Positions 42,729 to 55,190 of a DNA stretch of 64,000 nt are shown here, in pieces. The position numbers were made by a program, and so were the translations under genes. This DNA is from Brettanomyces bruxellensis (lineage: Eukaryota > Ascomycota > Pichiomycetes > Pichiales > Pichiaceae), in the NCBI RefSeq assembly GCF_011074885.1, contig NC_054689.1, forward strand, positions 2,604,001 to 2,668,000. The letters run 5' to 3'. The notes beneath the pieces are model-generated. The model saw only the letters and a list, made by a program, of their open reading frames with translations, made no database searches and was not told where the DNA came from. Each line of letters starts with the position of its first letter. The stretch's first letter is position 1.

Positions 42729-45700
42729 ATGCCCGCCGGAGTTGGTGCACAGCCGAGAAGTGCAGCCGTCCAGAACGGTTCGCCAAGGCTTGTGGTGAAA
42801 GAAGAATCAAGTGTATCGAATAAAGTTGATGGAGGGTATCCTCCCAGTCTTCCACACGTGACAGACAACCTCACACCTCTCTCGGATGCACTCCGGAGAC
42901 AGGCCCAGTACACGTATCGGGAGCTGAGCACATTCATGAAGTCGTTGGAGTCGTCGAGTGTGTCGGACAACGAGAAAAAACGGAAGTTTCTGGATCTGTT
43001 GGTGTCTTTGCGGGAGAATTTCATCAGACTTTACGTGATATCGAAGTGGGCCCGAGACGCAACGGAGATACAGAAACTGATTGATTTGTTTGCGTGGTTA
43101 CGGGACCAGGGCCAGGCGATTACGAATGCTTTGGGCCAGCTGGGAAACATGAAGCAGTCTCTAGTGTCTGCAAAAGTGCCGAATCCGGATATTTCGACTG
43201 CCCTCGAGGTTTTGGTGCAGGGAAGGCCGCAACTTCCGACGCATGACTTCCTTCCTGCCGAGAAGGTGCCGCAGGAGCTCATTCTTGACACGTTGAGGCG
43301 GTTGGACATTGCGATATCGGTGAAAATGGCTCTGGCCACAAACCAGGATCTGCCAAGGCAATTCTACAATTACGAGGTGCGAGATGGACGCGTGATAATG
43401 GACGTGCACGGATCATTCGAGTGTGCACTCTCATTGGCTAGCGATGCTTCACCTGAAGCCGGTTCGTTGTCCGATTTGCCATTTTGCCTCGTGGACTTCA
43501 AGTTAGGATTCCGGACGGAAAACTTGAAGATTGTGCTGTCAAAAACTGCACTCCCGCAGCAGACGTTTGTGCATCTGGAGCGGGTTGCGAACATGGAGCT
43601 TGCCCGGGGTGGGTTGGTGGGGTTGTATGAGCTGTTGCACGAGTATGCACTATCGTGCAAGCTTTTCATGCTCCACCGGCAGCTTTTGAAGCTGAGAATG
43701 GGTCTTTGGAGGGGCCATCTTTCGCACAGCTACAGTGCGGAGCGGGGCATTATTGTGATTTCGTACTGGCTGAAGAGAAGAGGTGCGTCTTCCCGGATTG
43801 AGATAGGCCGGGTGAGAGCTGCTGAAGGTGAGGAGATGGAAAAGGGAGAAGTGAGGGATGGGGTGAGGGATGGACTTAAGAGTGGAGATAAGAGTGGAGA
43901 TAAGAGTGGAGATAATAATGCAGATAAGAATGGAGATAATAATGCAGCCAATGCAGTTAATAATGACACTAAAAGAATAAAGACACTGGGTGCAGCATGC
44001 GGATCGACTCTCGGGCTCAGATGGGTGAGAGAAAACAAAGTGTGCGATTTGCATGGGGTGGAGCTCGGCGGGGCCGACGGGTCGATCGACGTTGAGCGGG
44101 TGATCCGGCAGATTATCGGCATCCACATCGACGACGAGCTGAAGGAGCTCCGGTCGAAACTTGTGGCTTCGATCGAGAATGCGGAGCGGTTTTGCCACAT
44201 CCAGAAGCACGATCTTGTGTTTGATGTGAACCACAGGCGGACGGTCATCTACAACATCAGCCTGCTTTCCGGGCAGGGCTGTTTCCAGCATCCTACTCCC
44301 GGCATGGCCCGGGTAGTGAGCCAGATCAACAGGAACCCGGCAGATAATGCATTTGTTGGATTGTTGAGGCTTCGGCTGCTGACCCAGGACCAGGATCTCG
44401 GCACAGTACTCAGTGCCACCGGGTGGGCCCCGGTTCCTGGGATCCAGATGTCCCTGCAGGAGTCCGGGCTCGATGCCGATTTGAGCCAGCTCAAAAACAC
44501 ATCTTTGGCCCCGCAACTCGCCGCGGTGCGATTTTTCGCCCGGAATGGATGGCCCAGGGGATTTTTCTTGGCTGCCGCGGTATTCGGGTTCTCCACCAGG
44601 CCACAGTTCTGGATCTGCCGGCTCTCCTCATGCCAAGGATGCTGGAAGGTTCTATGGGCTGGATCCGTGCATCTGCCGCCGAAAATCGACCAGTCACAAC
44701 AATTCTCCTTCGCCGGATTGGACCACCTTGCCGGAATCTGCACCTCCAAACTCGTCTGCCACTTGATCGTCAACGAGCTCCGGGAAATGCACTGCAAGGT
44801 GAAGAGATTGCACCCGGACACCGACCGGGCCGCAGCCGACTTCGTCCGACGCGTCGCTGGTGATGCGGTCGATCGACGCGATGTATCACAATCCGTGCTC
44901 CTTCTCAGCAATCGGTCCCTGTTCGCGATCCCAGGAGTCCGCAATTCTCTGCTCCTCGTCGCGTCGATCGATGCGACTGCCACCCTCCGCGTCGCCGTCC
45001 ACGGCCGCCTCTGCGACACCTCCCGGCTTGGCACCTTAGCCCACTCGCTAAACGGCATCTCCGGTATTTCTGGCCTCGCCTCTCACTCTACATCCGTGAA
45101 CCTTGACCAGGATACCCGCATTTTCACCATTCGCAGTACCATGAACCTAAAGGAGAGGTGGATCAGCCACGACAGGGCAAGTTCAGCCTCTGATACTCCT
45201 CCAGGCTCTCTTTCGGATCTTGACGATACCCCAGCGTTGGCCTCGACCATCTTGGCAGCTCCCCTGACCGTGCTCCGCCAGCTTTCTGGCCTATTATCGT
45301 TATTCCAGCTTGTTGGCAGCGATCCACAGTTGAAACTCCGGGCTGTTACACTTGACAAAGTGTGTTTCCAGTACGGCGAGAATGCCAACGAGTCCATCAC
45401 GCTAAAGTTGAAGGCCGGGGCCGCCATTCCAGACACTCCGGATGCCGATCTGCCCCGGGGTTTGGGTAGCAGCAACGAATCTGTCAGTCTAGAGTTGGCA
45501 GATGGCAACCCACACTTACTGTGTGTCCCCCGTTTGAAGCAGTTGGTCTCGTCCGGGTTCAACTACGAGAAAATCAGGATGCTTATCGTCTACTTGAGGC
45601 TAACGCTCCCTCTGTATAGGGTGCATGCCTCTTTGCTGAAACTGAGAAACGACCAGCTGGACCGGTTCAACGAGAAAAACGCCGACCCAGCAGTCCCCGT

Positions 45701-46199
45701 CTCCAAGATGCAGATGTTCCCAAGCCTGGGCTTCACCTTGTCGCTATACCAGATGGAGATGATGAGGATCTTGTACTACAAGCTAATCGCCAAGAAAGGT
45801 GACAAGAAGCAGAAACTCCAGAGGCTTGTGTGCGGCCTAGACATCCAGTTGAAGCACAAGCACCACCGGATGTCCCTGAGTGGCTCCGTCTACCTCATAA
45901 CGCTGTCCAGTCCGCTTGATTCCACTTCCCCTAATTCTCCTTCTTCGCAATCCACATCTTCATCCACCATTTCTGACTCAAGCGATCTATCCGTCCGCAC
46001 TGCCTTAATGGGCATCTCCAAGTTCATGAACCAGTACTTCAGCGGAGAAAAGCAGATCCCGGTCAAGAGTTCCGCTTTGGATGGTGAACTACCCGTTGTC
46101 TACCTTAAAACAGGACTAGTGTGCAAATCCGTATACCTTGAGCAGATAGTCAACTTCCTACATGCCAAGATGCTCGAGGCTTTTGCCGACGAGAAATGA
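42729..46199 (+). CDS. RGR1: Mediator tail/scaffold subunit Med14 (Rgr1)
   Basis: A 1156-residue Med14 (S. cerevisiae Rgr1 is 1082), the backbone subunit linking the Mediator head, middle and tail to RNA polymerase II. The N-terminal Med14 domain is plain: QYTYRELSTFMKSLES, KKRKFLDLLVSLRENFIRLYVISKWARDA, and IQKLIDLFAWLRDQ. PRQFYNYEVRDGRVIMDV and FKLGFRTENLKIVL follow. A low-complexity insert made of a 12-bp G-D-K-S-type repeat (43873-43945) sits near residue 390. Codon third positions turn markedly G/C-rich between about 44000 and 45700. It is divergent from the Prr1-like kinase. Confidence 0.9.
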   Translation: MPAGVGAQPRSAAVQNGSPRLVVKEESSVSNKVDGGYPPSLPHVTDNLTPLSDALRRQAQYTYRELSTFMKSLESSSVSDNEKKRKFLDLLVSLRENFIRLYVISKWARDATEIQKLIDLFAWLRDQGQAITNALGQLGNMKQSLVSAKVPNPDISTALEVLVQGRPQLPTHDFLPAEKVPQELILDTLRRLDIAISVKMALATNQDLPRQFYNYEVRDGRVIMDVHGSFECALSLASDASPEAGSLSDLPFCLVDFKLGFRTENLKIVLSKTALPQQTFVHLERVANMELARGGLVGLYELLHEYALSCKLFMLHRQLLKLRMGLWRGHLSHSYSAERGIIVISYWLKRRGASSRIEIGRVRAAEGEEMEKGEVRDGVRDGLKSGDKSGDKSGDNNADKNGDNNAANAVNNDTKRIKTLGAACGSTLGLRWVRENKVCDLHGVELGGADGSIDVERVIRQIIGIHIDDELKELRSKLVASIENAERFCHIQKHDLVFDVNHRRTVIYNISLLSGQGCFQHPTPGMARVVSQINRNPADNAFVGLLRLRLLTQDQDLGTVLSATGWAPVPGIQMSLQESGLDADLSQLKNTSLAPQLAAVRFFARNGWPRGFFLAAAVFGFSTRPQFWICRLSSCQGCWKVLWAGSVHLPPKIDQSQQFSFAGLDHLAGICTSKLVCHLIVNELREMHCKVKRLHPDTDRAAADFVRRVAGDAVDRRDVSQSVLLLSNRSLFAIPGVRNSLLLVASIDATATLRVAVHGRLCDTSRLGTLAHSLNGISGISGLASHSTSVNLDQDTRIFTIRSTMNLKERWISHDRASSASDTPPGSLSDLDDTPALASTILAAPLTVLRQLSGLLSLFQLVGSDPQLKLRAVTLDKVCFQYGENANESITLKLKAGAAIPDTPDADLPRGLGSSNESVSLELADGNPHLLCVPRLKQLVSSGFNYEKIRMLIVYLRLTLPLYRVHASLLKLRNDQLDRFNEKNADPAVPVSKMQMFPSLGFTLSLYQMEMMRILYYKLIAKKGDKKQKLQRLVCGLDIQLKHKHHRMSLSGSVYLITLSSPLDSTSPNSPSSQSTSSSTISDSSDLSVRTALMGISKFMNQYFSGEKQIPVKSSALDGELPVVYLKTGLVCKSVYLEQIVNFLHAKMLEAFADEK

Positions 46200-46486
46200 C
46201 CCTGGTAACGTGTACTACGTTCTTAGAATTGGCGTCCTGCTGTGTGTCTTGTCGGTGTTGATATTTTATGTAATTCTAGTCACCTATATTTGCTAATGAA
46301 ATTCCGTGTATCTGATTTTATTTTTTTCCGCAATATTTTTTTTTATATTTCAATATTTGAATATTTCCTATTTTTTTATATTTGAATATTTCCTATTTTT
46401 TTTCTGGCTATTCAGATCTATCTCTCTTGGCCTATCCTGCCCAACCTTATTTAACACATCCTCTTCTCTTAAACCACATCACAACA

Positions 46487-47167
46487 ATGCACACCGTTGA
46501 AGAACTTCCAGGCGGAAAGAAGGGAAGCAGGAATACGGATTATTACTATTCCTCACTCTATGCTCCGGGACCCCTTTCCTCACATATGGTAGCACCAAGA
46601 ACTGCACAGGGTCTTTCTGGGTCAACATATTCGGCACGCAAAATGAACAAAAGACAGAGGGTGAATTACAACGTGAAAGAAATGCAGCAGGCGCAGTTCA
46701 TGAGGGCAAAAATAGATGGTGGCAACGGGAATTCCACAAAAAATGATTCACGTAATGCAGAAGAGGAGAGAATAAGCGAGGAAGAAAGACTGATGAGTGC
46801 GTTAGAGTTGAAAAAGGCAAACAAACGGTTTGAGGAGCTCAGCCGAGAGAACTACAATGATAATATAAAGATCGAAGTACCGAAAAACATCACGCATATG
46901 CGAAGTTTGAGGAACAGAAAGCCATCTATTACCGTTCGTAGAATCCTCAACTCCAAAAAGACGTGGACCAATTACCTTGATGAGATTGACAAGCAAGAGC
47001 TACGCAAGCTTCGGGCACTTGAGGCCAGGCCTACAGTTGAGCGCACAAAAAATCTCTGTACTATATGTGGAAATATCAGCTCGTCAAGATGTATTAAATG
47101 TGGTGCGAGGGTGTGCTGTTTAAAGTGCATGCAAGTCCACCAAGATACGCGTTGCACGAGCTTTTAA
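46487..47167 (+). CDS. VPS71: Vps71/Swc6 HIT zinc-finger subunit of SWR1
   Basis: 226 residues from the ATG at 46487 (MHTVEELPGGKKG). The frame is open 35 codons upstream in T-rich promoter DNA, which was excluded. Swc6 is a subunit of the SWR1 complex that deposits H2A.Z. The C-terminal HIT zinc finger is complete: CTICG, SRCIKCGARVC, CLKCMQVHQDTRC. Before it lies TVRRILNSKKTWTNYLDEID, the conserved segment preceding the finger in Vps71. It is somewhat shorter than S. cerevisiae (280). The gene is convergent with DPM1 across 114 bp. Confidence 0.85.
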   Translation: MHTVEELPGGKKGSRNTDYYYSSLYAPGPLSSHMVAPRTAQGLSGSTYSARKMNKRQRVNYNVKEMQQAQFMRAKIDGGNGNSTKNDSRNAEEERISEEERLMSALELKKANKRFEELSRENYNDNIKIEVPKNITHMRSLRNRKPSITVRRILNSKKTWTNYLDEIDKQELRKLRALEARPTVERTKNLCTICGNISSSRCIKCGARVCCLKCMQVHQDTRCTSF

Positions 47168-47281
47168 ACCGCTTTCAAATATTAACATACAATCTTTTCT
47201 ACGCTATTAATGGAGTTTTTGAGCACATTTGGGTGCATTTGCATTAAACGAGGATGTAACAGTAACGTGTCAAGGTAAAAA

Positions 47282-48621
<1,340 letters not shown>

Positions 48622-50526
48622 ATGGCAATTGATAGCTATATGCAGAAAATGTTTGGCGACACCAACGTGTCCGCCTTTAGGGATGCAACCGTTCTTTTAG
48701 TTGGTGCAGGAGGAATTGGCTGTGAGCTTCTTAAGGACCTTATTATGATGCAGTTTGGAGAAATTCATGTTCTTGATCTAGATACCATAGATCTTTCAAA
48801 CTTGAACAGGCAGTTTCTTTTCAGACAGAAGGATATTAAAACATCCAAGGCACTGACAGCGGTGAAAGCCGTTAAATCATTTAACCACTTTTCGAAGCTA
48901 GTTGCACATCACGGTAATATCATGGACAAAGCACAATTTCCGCTCTCATTCTTTGAGCAGTTTGACATGATCTTCAATGCATTGGATAACCTTGAAGCAA
49001 GAATGTATGTCAATAAGATATGTCTTTTTACTCGTGTTCCACTTATGGAGTCTGGAACCACCGGATTGAAGGGCCAGGTCCAACCCATCTATCCGTATTT
49101 AACCGAATGCTTTGCCTGTGTTCCTAAAACGACACCCAAAGCTTTTCCTGTTTGCACAATTAGATCAACTCCATCTAAGCCCGTGCACTGTGTGACATGG
49201 GCCAAGAACTATTTGTTTCCCCAGTTATTTGGACCTCGTGATTTTGAGACTCAGAATGTACCAACCGCGAATCAAGATGAGAAATCCGAGGAAGATAATG
49301 CAAAGGAGAAAGCGGAGGCTCTACGTGAAACTAACGAGCTTTTAGACCTCAAGAATAAGATCGATTACGCTGCAGAAAAGCTCCAGAATTTGGAAGGTAC
49401 AACAGAGTTTGGATTCATTAATGATATAATTGCAAAGGTGTTTTACTCGGATATTGTTCGTCTTTTGAGAATGGATAGTCTATGGAGAAGTAGGGAAAAG
49501 CCAACCCCATTAGATTATGAGGGACAATATAAGCAACATTTGGATCAGTTTCTTGGAAAGTTACCGACTGACAATTTGAGTGTGTCCGACCAGAAATTGT
49601 GGACGCCATTGGAAAACCTCAAAGTTTTTGCTAAGGCAACATTAAACCTTACGAGGCGTCTTGCAAAGGAAAAAATCATTGATTTTGATAAGGACGATCA
49701 GGATGCGTTGGACTTTGTCGCAACTGCTTCCAATCTTCGGTCAGTAATATTTGATATTCCTCGGAAAACTGAATTCGAAGTGAAACAAATTGCAGGCAAT
49801 ATAATTCCAGCGGTTGCAACCACAAATGCTATCATGGCAGGATTTAGTGGTCTTTCATCTATACACTACTTTTTAAGTGGGAAGAATACGGAAGAAGCTG
49901 TAAAACACTCTAGGATGATTTGTGATTCCTCCTCCAGGGAAAGATTTGTGAATTCATCAACTTTGTTCAAGCCAAATCCAAAGTGTAAGCAGTGCTCTAT
50001 AACTAGAGGGATTGCAAAGGTTGATCTTTCCACTATTGATGTGGGAGCCTTCAGAGACGCAATCCTGTCCAAATATAATTATGAAGATGATATATCTTTG
50101 ACAACGAGTGACTCTAGGCTTTTGTATGATTTTGACTTTGATGATAATCGGAAGTCGAAATTAAGCAAATTTGTGACAAATGGAGATATCCTCTTGGTGA
50201 CGGACAGTGAGGAAAAGCTTGATTTGGTTGAGCTTATGCTCGTTGATACTAGCGGCAAAAGTTTGGTGCTCCCAGATCTTGAAATCCCTGAATACCAGGG
50301 AAACGAACAGGAAAGTGAAACGGAAGATAATAGTGATAGTAATAGTGTAATCGAGCAAGAGGGAGATGATGATGATATCGTTGTTCTAGATGAGGATGAG
50401 GATGAAAAGCAAATCTCTAAAAAGAGGAAGCTCGAAGATGACTTTAGTAATGGGAAGTCCGTCAAATCTAGAAAAGTTGAACATGGTGAAAGTAAACCGG
50501 ATGACGATATGGTGGTTCTTGATTAA
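48622..50526 (+). CDS. UBA2: SUMO-activating enzyme subunit Uba2
   Basis: A 634-residue catalytic half of the Aos1-Uba2 SUMO E1 (S. cerevisiae 636). The adenylation site GAGGIG (residues 28-33) is followed by DLDTIDLSNLNRQFLF. The catalytic cysteine is C178 in PVCTIRSTP. Structural zinc cysteines are seen in ECFAC and KCKQC. The thiol domain ends in EGTTEFGFIND-like sequence, then an ubiquitin-fold domain and an acidic tail with a nuclear localisation signal (KKRKLEDD, then SRKVE). Length, order and spacing match the family fully. It is divergent from DPM1. Confidence 0.96.
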   Translation: MAIDSYMQKMFGDTNVSAFRDATVLLVGAGGIGCELLKDLIMMQFGEIHVLDLDTIDLSNLNRQFLFRQKDIKTSKALTAVKAVKSFNHFSKLVAHHGNIMDKAQFPLSFFEQFDMIFNALDNLEARMYVNKICLFTRVPLMESGTTGLKGQVQPIYPYLTECFACVPKTTPKAFPVCTIRSTPSKPVHCVTWAKNYLFPQLFGPRDFETQNVPTANQDEKSEEDNAKEKAEALRETNELLDLKNKIDYAAEKLQNLEGTTEFGFINDIIAKVFYSDIVRLLRMDSLWRSREKPTPLDYEGQYKQHLDQFLGKLPTDNLSVSDQKLWTPLENLKVFAKATLNLTRRLAKEKIIDFDKDDQDALDFVATASNLRSVIFDIPRKTEFEVKQIAGNIIPAVATTNAIMAGFSGLSSIHYFLSGKNTEEAVKHSRMICDSSSRERFVNSSTLFKPNPKCKQCSITRGIAKVDLSTIDVGAFRDAILSKYNYEDDISLTTSDSRLLYDFDFDDNRKSKLSKFVTNGDILLVTDSEEKLDLVELMLVDTSGKSLVLPDLEIPEYQGNEQESETEDNSDSNSVIEQEGDDDDIVVLDEDEDEKQISKKRKLEDDFSNGKSVKSRKVEHGESKPDDDMVVLD

Positions 50527-51135
50527 AGCAAGGGATTATACAAACGTTGACAATGCAAACACTATTGAGGAGACGACTTTATTGAATTATGAACATAAAG
50601 AGAAGAGAAAATGTTTCGAAACATTGTCAACAAAATAGTCGACCCACGTATATAAACAGTTTATTTGTGAAAGAAAATGTGATATTAGAAATTAGCGCTA
50701 TTCGTTCCAAAGCAATAAGCAATAAGCAAAAAAAAAAAGATAGGGTGAGACGTACCATATGAAAAATAATAAGTTGATGTGTGATAGTGATGATACCAAC
50801 AGTTGTAGGAAACAAAACAAGAAGAATAATAAAAATAGAACAAAACGGAGTTTGATAAAATAAAAAGAACGAGTGAAAAGGGGTCGGTTTGCAATAATTC
50901 TGTTCATGAAAAAAGACACGATATGGCGAGTAGGAGGTGAAGGCATAAAATGTGTGTGGTGAATCTGAAATCCTACCGAAATCGATGTTATTTCTGATCC
51001 AATAGTAAAGAAGCAAAAGAAAAGAGTAAAAGACATGTGATTGTAAATGGAGAAGAGAAAGTTATCAAGCTGGGTGCAGAGAGGAAACCAAAAGTGGAAA
51101 TAAAGGAGGACAAACAGACTTACTCAGTTCCCTCC
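50527..51135. other. Convergent intergenic region UBA2/SAC7
   Basis: About 610 bp, A-rich on the plus strand. The overlapping hydrophobic ORFs on the minus strand are translations of A-rich DNA and are not credible. Confidence 0.5.
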
Positions 51136-53121
51136 TCAATTGACACTCTTGGAATTTGACCTACTCCTGAGCTTGTTAAGCCAGCTTTTCTTCTCTTTAG
51201 TAGGACTGCCAGATTCTAATAGAGGAGTATTTCCTAATTCTTTCTCATCTGAGGGTGATAGAATGGACTCTATTGGATTTCCTGCTTCCGGGCTCTGCGA
51301 ATGCAATCTTGGAGATGAGAGTATATTAAGCGGTTTGGCAAGAGTGTGAAGAAAGCGGCGTGAGGGTGATTGTGAGCCCTGAGCACCGAATGTTTGCCCC
51401 TTTGGTGTTTTGGGAGTTTTTGACGTATGATGTGCGACATCCAACTTTTGTGCTTTCTCTATGTTGATTGGGGGTGTTATCACTGTGGTAGGCTCCGATT
51501 TTTCAGAAGCAAATGATAATGGAATATTCTCAGCTGAATTATCGCTTTTCGTCTCAGCAAGAGTTTCTGCACTATCCATAAACTTCTCACCACTCTCTCC
51601 AGAGATCTCTTCATCATCCATTTCGATACTCGAGGAATCAGACGTTGGCTTTGCAACACGAATCATATCGGACATGCCTTGAACGTAAGACATCGATTTG
51701 CTGTGCTTTCTTCTGGGGATTATCAGGGATAATGATGAGTTATGAGCTTGACTGCTCATCCTCGAATTTTTGCTATCTTTCCTATTTTTCGGGTTCTGTC
51801 CAACGTTCCCATCCTCTGGTGAATTTCCAGAATCATTAACACGCTTCTTGCTGTGCTTCTTTGCTGATGCTGCAGCTGCAGCTGCAATTCTAGCCGATTC
51901 CTGGGCAGCAGGCAGGATTTTGTGCGAATACTGAATCATAAACTCCACCACAAGTGAGGATAAGGCATATTCATCGGGAGATAGATCGTGATCAGAGTGT
52001 GAGAGAATGGAAGGCTGGAAAATCGCAGCTAAGTTTCTTGCTGGCATCCTATTCTCGTCGGAATGCATGTTGAATATGGCTAGCAGGTCTAGAATGTAGA
52101 AGAGAAGCTGCCTATTGAGTTCCGGGAGCTTGTCAAACAAATGTGCGTATTCATTTAATGCTTCGTTTCTCTCTCTTGTGAGCTTCTTCTTTAGCATTTT
52201 GCGTTTCTGCTTCCTTTCCTCCGGTGTAAGATGACCTTTATCATCGGATGAAGCCGTAGTGTGCCTCTTAGCCGGCTCTCCCACGTGTGACATCCTTATT
52301 TCCTTATCCTTCAAATACTTAAGTATGGCTGGATGTGACCTTAGAGGTTCTCTGAAATCCTCATAAAGTGCCAAAGGAATCAATGGTTCAGGTAATGCAC
52401 CCAAATAACGTCTCAATAACGAGGCTGCATCATGAACTGTGAACCCATCCCAGTCAATTTTTGCCCCGTAGTCTGGAGCAGTCGAAAAGATAATCTGTAG
52501 TTGCTTGATTCTCTTATTTGAGCCTGCAACACGAAATATGCCCTCCACATCCAACGCGTTTTTCTTCAAGAAGAGCCCACAGGATGCAACTACCCGTGGA
52601 ATACGCCCGTACACAACTAGGCCGTCGCTATCACTGGAGATGTAGATCTTTCCCTCGGCAATTCGAACCGATTCCTCCAAAGAAACGCCAAAAACGGCCG
52701 AGTTCCCGATATTGTCCATTTGCCTCTGCATGATAAAGTTATCCTTCTGAAGTTTCAGCTTCTCCTTGGTGCTGAGAGTGCCTTCATTACTGCTGTTTGT
52801 ACTTCCGAAATAGGTTGAAAGTGGACGAAATGTATGCGAGGATCTGGATCGATAACCTAGTTTAGGTCTTGGCTGTACCAGAGATGCCGACATTGATGTT
52901 TGCAATTTGGCTGATTTCGGTGTTGCAGCATCTGCCGATGATGATATCGCACTTTCATCTGCATTTTGTGATCTTACCGTCTTCTGCTGTGTGTGTCCTT
53001 CCGAATCCTTAGATGCTAAATTAGAACCTGAATTTGTACTTCCGGCACCGCTGTTTTTAAGACCCTTGATCCAACTTGTGAGGGAGGACGATTTGCCCGG
53101 CGATGTAGAGGATGTGCTCAT
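51136..53121 (-). CDS. SAC7: Sac7/Bag7-type RhoGAP
   Basis: A 661-residue GTPase-activating protein for Rho1 (S. cerevisiae Sac7 is 654), which dampens cell-wall-integrity and actin signalling. The conserved lead-in FGVSLEESVRIAEGKIYI with YGRIPRVVASCGLFL precedes the RhoGAP domain (residues about 170-400). The arginine finger is R197 in EGIFRVAGSNKRIKQLQ, followed by HDAASLLRRYLGALPEPLIPL. Both termini are S/P/K-rich and probably phosphorylated. Bag7 is the other close relative and cannot be excluded. ACGCGT lies about 107 bp upstream (53228-53233), possibly giving G1/S control. Confidence 0.85.
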   Translation of the reverse strand: MSTSSTSPGKSSSLTSWIKGLKNSGAGSTNSGSNLASKDSEGHTQQKTVRSQNADESAISSSADAATPKSAKLQTSMSASLVQPRPKLGYRSRSSHTFRPLSTYFGSTNSSNEGTLSTKEKLKLQKDNFIMQRQMDNIGNSAVFGVSLEESVRIAEGKIYISSDSDGLVVYGRIPRVVASCGLFLKKNALDVEGIFRVAGSNKRIKQLQIIFSTAPDYGAKIDWDGFTVHDAASLLRRYLGALPEPLIPLALYEDFREPLRSHPAILKYLKDKEIRMSHVGEPAKRHTTASSDDKGHLTPEERKQKRKMLKKKLTRERNEALNEYAHLFDKLPELNRQLLFYILDLLAIFNMHSDENRMPARNLAAIFQPSILSHSDHDLSPDEYALSSLVVEFMIQYSHKILPAAQESARIAAAAAASAKKHSKKRVNDSGNSPEDGNVGQNPKNRKDSKNSRMSSQAHNSSLSLIIPRRKHSKSMSYVQGMSDMIRVAKPTSDSSSIEMDDEEISGESGEKFMDSAETLAETKSDNSAENIPLSFASEKSEPTTVITPPINIEKAQKLDVAHHTSKTPKTPKGQTFGAQGSQSPSRRFLHTLAKPLNILSSPRLHSQSPEAGNPIESILSPSDEKELGNTPLLESGSPTKEKKSWLNKLRSRSNSKSVN

Positions 53122-55190
53122 AAGGGAAAGGTGTTATTTGTATTGTGCTTTGCCGTTTGTGATTATATATAGTGCGTGAACAACCAAGTGAAAGTGTGCC
53201 TTTAATGGGCGAGCTTCCAGGAAAACGACGCGTATGCTCAACTTTGCAAGCAGGTATTGGAATTGGCTCTTATGTATTACTGTTTGCGCACTTTAATTGT
53301 TGATATTTGCTTTATGTGTTTTAGTAAGTGTGTAATTGGATACCAGTAGAAAAAAGTTGAGCTTAGCGGAGATCAATGGGAAAAAAAAAGTTTGAATATT
53401 TCAGCTTACTAAAAAAAATGGGGAAGAAAAGATTTCTGTAGTCTGCTGCAGATGATGTAAAGTGAATGAGCCTTCTTAATATCAATAATCTTCAATGTGA
53501 CCATCCAAATCCAGTAGGTGAAGCCGAGGCAGACGAACTTGACAAAAGCAGCCAGTAATAAAGAACTAAAGTGATAACGTTTGCGAAATTATACTAAGAA
53601 AGCCTGTCTGGCTAATAAAAATATGATCAGTACTCCAATTATATTTTTTGTGACGCTAAGACGAATGAGCGAAGAAAATATTGTTTCAATAATAGGATAG
53701 GAATGGGGAAAACAAGAAAATTGCATATATATAATGTTGGACAAATATTCTACTATAGTTCAGGTGGACCCGTATGCGAAGTACAAAAATAGGATAAATG
53801 AGGATGCCTGCCTACCCACATACATGCGTTATGCTACTATTATTATAATGATTCTTTTTTTATTTTTATTTTTTAAATTTTACGACTATCCCCCATATTC
53901 GCATCTTTCAATCGTGTGCTTCGTGTGTTTTGTTCATTCGGGCTCTTTATGCCGTATCAAATATATATTTTCCAACTTTACATCACATTGGGTATTTCCT
54001 GTTTCCATCTTCACCCTGCCCCTGTCAACAAAGAAGTTCTTTCTTTGTTTCCGTTTACAAAACGTTAACTATCGTGTTTTTCTCTGTGGATTATTACAAG
54101 AATTTTATGTAGCTCCTTTCTTCACCATTTCATTTCGTTTTGCGGTCTAATTTTTTGCCTCCATATTATATGGTAAATTAGAAGCCTAGGCTTTGCCAGG
54201 AAACCGGAATTTCTTATCTTTGCTTCTCTTCTTTTAGCAACTAATTGTTCTTTTCCTTGTTCCAGAATATTGGTGATGTATTTGACTTCAGAATGCTGTC
54301 AGATGCGCTACGTGATCCTACTTATTTGTGTTTAGGTTGAAAGTGATGGCCTTGAGTATACAATTGCACTTATTGTTCATCTTTTGATTTGTTTTGTGTA
54401 ACACTGAAGGAAAGCCACCCTCTTCGATGATTAAACCATTTGGAAATAACCTGTGATTTTCTTGAATATCTATGGGTAATCGCTGAGTTCTGGACGCATG
54501 CAATAAAGGATTTCAAGAGATGAGATACTATGGAAAATATCAAGGAAAAAGCCTAAAAAATATCAGTATAAAGAATAAAAATAAAAATAAAAATAAAAAA
54601 TAAAAATAAAAAATAAAGAATAAGAGCTAAAGAATAAGAACTAAAGAATAAGAACTAAAGAATAAGAGCTAAAGAATAAGAGCCAAAAATAAGAATTAAA
54701 AAATAAAAAATAAAAAATAAAATAACAGAACGTATATCAGTAAAAATCGTTTAGAAAATACGTACCAGCCGGAACCAGAGATTCTCAGTGTCTTGGTCAA
54801 TTAATTGAAAGTAAGGCTGAGCGAAGAAGTGAGAGAAAAAAATAAAAATAAAAAATGAATAACCTTATTCAAAGGACATTTTTGATATTTTTCCTGGTTC
54901 TTTCTTTCTGCTTGGAGCAGCCAACACCTATAGAATGTATATTTGCCTGACGGACTGACTGACTACCCAGCATGCTTCTGGTTGGCACTATTTGAATTTT
55001 TTTTTTTTTTTTTTGGTATTTATGATTTCTCCCTCTTTGCTATCCGCATTTAATTAAACTCCACGTAGGTCCTATCTTTCAATTTTGCCTTTGCTTAACA
55101 ACATTTGGATGTACGCCCATTGAAGTAACAGAAACAATCAAGTAAGACTCTTTAAGAGGGCAAAAAGGAGATTTTCAAGAATAGCAAGCA
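53122..55190. other. 2-kb intergenic region SAC7/RVS167 with AT-rich repeats
   Basis: The divergent region holds ACGCGT (53228-53233), AT-rich DNA, tandem repeats near 54570-54725 (listed), and a T-run near 55000. A 138-codon ORF (53734-54150) is hydrophobic, T-rich and has no recognisable similarity, so I do not call it. No tRNA was seen. Confidence 0.5.
54572..54725. repeat. AT-rich tandem repeats, including a 14-bp unit
   Basis: Flanking AATAA/AATAAA simple repeats enclose about five to six copies of a 14-bp unit (AAAGAATAAGAACT, with A/G variation near the end of the unit) at roughly 54616-54696. Confidence 0.85.

Noticed and set aside
53734..54150. 138-codon hydrophobic ORF between SAC7 and RVS167
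   Set aside because: T-rich spacer translated. No domain, no credible start context and no family.
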